From Bacteroidales bacterium (GTDB taxonomy: Bacteria > Bacteroidota > Bacteroidia > Bacteroidales > JAADGE01), in assembly GCA_029934265.1 (NCBI GenBank), contig JAOZMN010000111.1, positions 1 through 8,694 of the forward strand: a stretch of DNA of 8,694 nt, written 5' to 3'. Both the position numbers and the translations under genes were made by a program. Under the pieces are notes generated by a model. That model had not been told where the DNA came from, did not search any database, and saw nothing but the letters and a program-made list of their open reading frames with translations. Of this stretch, positions 6,708 through 8,694 are shown in pieces (within the stretch, counting starts at the first letter, position 1; every line of letters starts with the position of its first letter).

Positions 6708-8189
6708 ATGGCACGAAGTAAAAATAGAAAAAAAAGAAAAAAACATATTCAAAATACCGGTAGTGATTTTTCGGAAACAAGTTTTCTTAAAAAACAGGCA
6801 AGGCATTTACCCTTAGAGACTTGTTATATTACAGAGGAGTGGGAGTCTGCAAAAAAAGCGGTGGTAGCTGTAACTCGTAAACATACAAACGGAAATTTAT
6901 CAGGAGCTTTTTTTATTGTAGATTTATTATGTGAAGGAATTAGAGATGCGTTTTTTATTTTTAATGAATCATCGGAAACAGTTAAAAAAGTTCTTATTCA
7001 AGATGGAGAGTTCGAGTTTCAAGAGTGTGAATATGAACTTGTTCACAATATTATATGGGGAGCAGTTGAATTTGCCGCAGGTATAGGTTTGAAACCGTAT
7101 AAAGATTTTGCAAGAATAAAATATATGCTTGCTGAAGACAACGACGAAATTGAATTTATAGATATAGATTTTGGAATGAACGGCAGACCGGTAGTACTAC
7201 TCGAGGAAGATAACAATCAATACTCTCTTATAAACAGATTAAATAAAACTATCGGGAAAGATAATTTCGATATAATGAGTATTGAAGATTATGGAGATAT
7301 TTTTGATTCTGAGGATTATGAAAATATTCCTGAAAAGAGTATCTTTAAAAAAGAATTGCAATCAATGTTTGGAGAAAAAATTTCCGAACATAAATTTGAT
7401 ATATTTTATGATATAATGAGTATGTCGGAAGAGGATCTCACTGATGAAATTTTTATAAAAAACTTAAAAAAAAGTGAGGAAAGTGCATTTGATTTTATTG
7501 AAATATTTTACAATAGTTTGAAAGGCGGAGACGAAACAGATGAATTTACGCAACAATTTTTAACCGAAACAATACCGGAAACACAATTTGATATAGAAGA
7601 AAAATATTTGAACTTTGGTAATCTACAAGATATATCTCCGTATTTTGATAATCCGGAGTTTAAAAAAGATTATATGGAAGCAGAGCAATATCTTGCCAAA
7701 GATAAGTGGAATATTTTAAAATATTTAGAGAGATTGTTAAAAAAATATCCGGACAATCCTGTATTTTTAACATTATATTTTATCAAATTGTCAGATACAA
7801 AGAAATTTAAAAAATATTATTTTGATATTGAAAATGCTTATAACAAGTTTTCGGATTATTTATTTTTAAAAATAATTTATGCTCAAACACTTATCTTAGA
7901 AAATAAAACAGATGAGGTGCCGGAAGTTTTTAATAATCAATTTAATTTACAAAAATTATATCCGGAAAGAAGCGTTTTTCATATTACGGAATTATTTGCT
8001 TTATATGGTTTTCTTGTTAAATACAATATAGAAATAGGAGAAATTGAAATTGCAGAAGATTTTTTTAATGCAATTAAAAAATTTGAAGAAAAAGGAGATC
8101 CGCTAATTATAGAAGATTTATATTTAAATATTATTGAAGCAAAAACTCAATACATAGAAGAAAATATTATGGAAGAAGATGACTTGTAA
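6708..8189 (+). CDS. Uncharacterised 493-residue protein with a basic N-terminus and TPR-like helical C-terminus
   Basis: ATG at 6708 lies just after the ATTY repeat; translation ends at TAA 8187-8189. The first 13 residues are strongly basic (R-S-K-N-R-K-K-R-K-K), with no signal peptide or membrane helix, so a cytosolic protein is expected. Residues 30-165 look like a conserved globular domain: L-P-L-E-T-C-Y-I-T-E-E-W (34-45), R-K-H-T-N-G-N (57-63), F-F-I-V-D-L-L-C-E-G-I-R-D (68-80), and H-N-I-I-W-G-A-V-E-F-A (113-123) followed by G-L-K-P-Y-K-D-F (127-134). I recall the same pattern in uncharacterised Bacteroidetes proteins but can name no function. Residues 170-315 are acidic and poorly conserved-looking. 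Residues 318-480 are helical and TPR-like, with repeated K-Y-P-D-N-P and I-x-x-A-x-x-F features. No catalytic motif is evident. It lies 60 bases after the transporter-ATPase gene and 29 before meaB, so co-transcription is possible. A protein-interaction role is only an inference. Confidence 0.85.
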   Translation: MARSKNRKKRKKHIQNTGSDFSETSFLKKQARHLPLETCYITEEWESAKKAVVAVTRKHTNGNLSGAFFIVDLLCEGIRDAFFIFNESSETVKKVLIQDGEFEFQECEYELVHNIIWGAVEFAAGIGLKPYKDFARIKYMLAEDNDEIEFIDIDFGMNGRPVVLLEEDNNQYSLINRLNKTIGKDNFDIMSIEDYGDIFDSEDYENIPEKSIFKKELQSMFGEKISEHKFDIFYDIMSMSEEDLTDEIFIKNLKKSEESAFDFIEIFYNSLKGGDETDEFTQQFLTETIPETQFDIEEKYLNFGNLQDISPYFDNPEFKKDYMEAEQYLAKDKWNILKYLERLLKKYPDNPVFLTLYFIKLSDTKKFKKYYFDIENAYNKFSDYLFLKIIYAQTLILENKTDEVPEVFNNQFNLQKLYPERSVFHITELFALYGFLVKYNIEIGEIEIAEDFFNAIKKFEEKGDPLIIEDLYLNIIEAKTQYIEENIMEEDDL

Positions 8190-8218
8190 ACAGACAGGTG
8201 TCCGTAAAAATATTGAAA

Positions 8219-8694
8219 ATGCAAGAAATAACAAAAACATTAGATGTACTTTCCGGAATAAAACAACCGGAAAGTATAAATAAAAATATCTCCGACATAT
8301 TCCGAAAGGCAAAGAAAAAGAGGGAAACCGCAGATTATTATTTCAAAGGAATAAAAGAAGGAAATATTGTAATATTATCACAAGCTGTAACGCTTACCGA
8401 AAGCACTTTAAATGCAGATAAACAAATTGCCGGTGAACTTATTAATCTGTGTTTGCCATTTTCGGGAAAATCTGTAAGGATAGGTATTACAGGCGTTCCG
8501 GGAGTTGGGAAAAGCACATTTATAGAAACATTCGGATTAGAATTAATTGAGCAAGGAAGAAAAGTTGCAGTTTTGGCAATTGACCCTTCGAGCAGTAAAA
8601 CAGGCGGCAGTATTCTTGGCGATAAAACCAGAATGGAAAAACTCGGAGCCTCCGAAAAAGCGTTTATACGTCCTTCTCCGTCGTCCGGAGTACT
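8219..8694 (+). CDS. meaB: MeaB/ArgK-type GTPase, methylmalonyl-CoA mutase-associated chaperone (3' end outside the window)
   Basis: The frame runs from ATG 8219 to the window edge: 158 whole codons plus two bases, about half of a typical family member of roughly 320-370 residues. Residues 1-85 form the helical N-terminal region. The GTPase core then begins: I-G-I-T-G-V-P-G-V-G-K-S-T-F (88-101, G1/Walker A at 92-100), V-A-V-L-A-I-D-P-S-S-S-K-T-G-G-S-I-L-G-D-K (116-136) and R-P-S-P-S-S-G (151-157). These blocks are diagnostic of MeaB/ArgK G3E GTPases. In the family, the protein uses GTP to gate delivery of adenosylcobalamin to methylmalonyl-CoA mutase and protect it from inactivation, supporting propionate/succinate interconversion in the cytosol. 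The mutase genes are not in this window. An in-frame GTG at 8198 is possible, but the ATG fits the family N-terminus better. No clear Shine-Dalgarno site is present. A 10-bp hairpin lies at codons 10-20. Confidence 0.95.
   Translation, partial: MQEITKTLDVLSGIKQPESINKNISDIFRKAKKKRETADYYFKGIKEGNIVILSQAVTLTESTLNADKQIAGELINLCLPFSGKSVRIGITGVPGVGKSTFIETFGLELIEQGRKVAVLAIDPSSSKTGGSILGDKTRMEKLGASEKAFIRPSPSSGV
8247..8276 (+). other. Perfect 10-bp inverted repeat at the 5' end of meaB
   Basis: TACTTTCCGG (8247-8256) and CCGGAAAGTA (8267-8276) are exact reverse complements separated by a 10-base A-rich loop. The potential mRNA hairpin starts 28 bases after the A of the ATG, within codons 10-20. It is not followed by a T-run, so it is not an intrinsic terminator. 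It could affect early elongation or bind a regulator, but a chance match is plausible in a window of this size. Confidence 0.5.

Noticed and set aside
7860..7875. Perfect 16-bp A/T palindrome
   Set aside because: It contains only A and T inside a Phe/Leu/Lys/Ile-coding stretch; this is expected by chance at this composition.
8193..8202. Short inverted repeat GACA-GG-TGTC between the last two genes as a terminator
   Set aside because: The loop is only two bases, the stem only four, and there is no T-run after it.
8124..8312. Minus-strand 62-codon frame across the junction of the 493-residue gene and meaB
   Set aside because: It runs antisense through the clear MeaB N-terminus and has a biased Phe/Leu-rich translation typical of the reverse strand of Lys/Glu-rich genes.

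Overview
The window reads as part of the chromosome of a low-GC member of the Bacteroidetes. Supporting this are the strong A/T bias, A-rich leaders instead of clear Shine-Dalgarno sites, a MeaB-type GTPase, and a lineage-typical uncharacterised protein with a TPR-like tail. TGG encodes Trp throughout and stops are TAG or TAA, so the genetic code looks standard. All supported genes lie on the + strand. The placement is an inference from style and gene content, because no rRNA or other marker gene is present.

Layout: (1) Bases 1-803 are the 3' end of a very AT-rich gene for the target-recognition region of an Eco57I/TaqI-like restriction-modification enzyme (type IIG or PglX-like), cut by the window edge. 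(2) Bases 804-962 hold a short non-coding gap and then an imperfect palindrome of about 75-85 bp. (3) The palindrome abuts a TPR-protein remnant that lacks its proper 5' end (to 1426). (4) Bases 1455-6647 are one uninterrupted 1730-codon gene and the most remarkable object here. It encodes an SLC12-type (NKCC-like) cation-chloride cotransporter with its usual cytosolic C-terminal domain, then about 670 residues of unrecognised mostly helical sequence, then a P-loop AAA/STAND-like ATPase and a probable winged helix. (5) A tandem ATTY tetranucleotide repeat fills most of the 60-base gap before the next gene. (6) Bases 6708-8189 encode a 493-residue protein of unknown function with a basic N-terminus, a conserved-looking globular domain and a TPR-like helical tail. 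(7) From 8219 to the window end is the start of meaB, the GTPase chaperone of methylmalonyl-CoA mutase, with a perfect 10-bp hairpin just inside its coding sequence.

How the genes fit together: the transporter-ATPase gene, the 493-residue protein and meaB are collinear with gaps of 60 and 29 bases and could be co-transcribed, but nothing in the sequence proves a shared function. The restriction-modification gene and the palindrome/TPR remnant look like a separate, more mobile neighbourhood whose right edge is near the start of the transporter gene. The best candidate for a poorly described system is the transporter-ATPase fusion. Its topology would place an ATPase and a possible nucleic-acid-binding or protein-binding winged helix on the cytosolic side of an ion cotransporter, suggesting nucleotide-dependent control of, or signalling from, the transporter.
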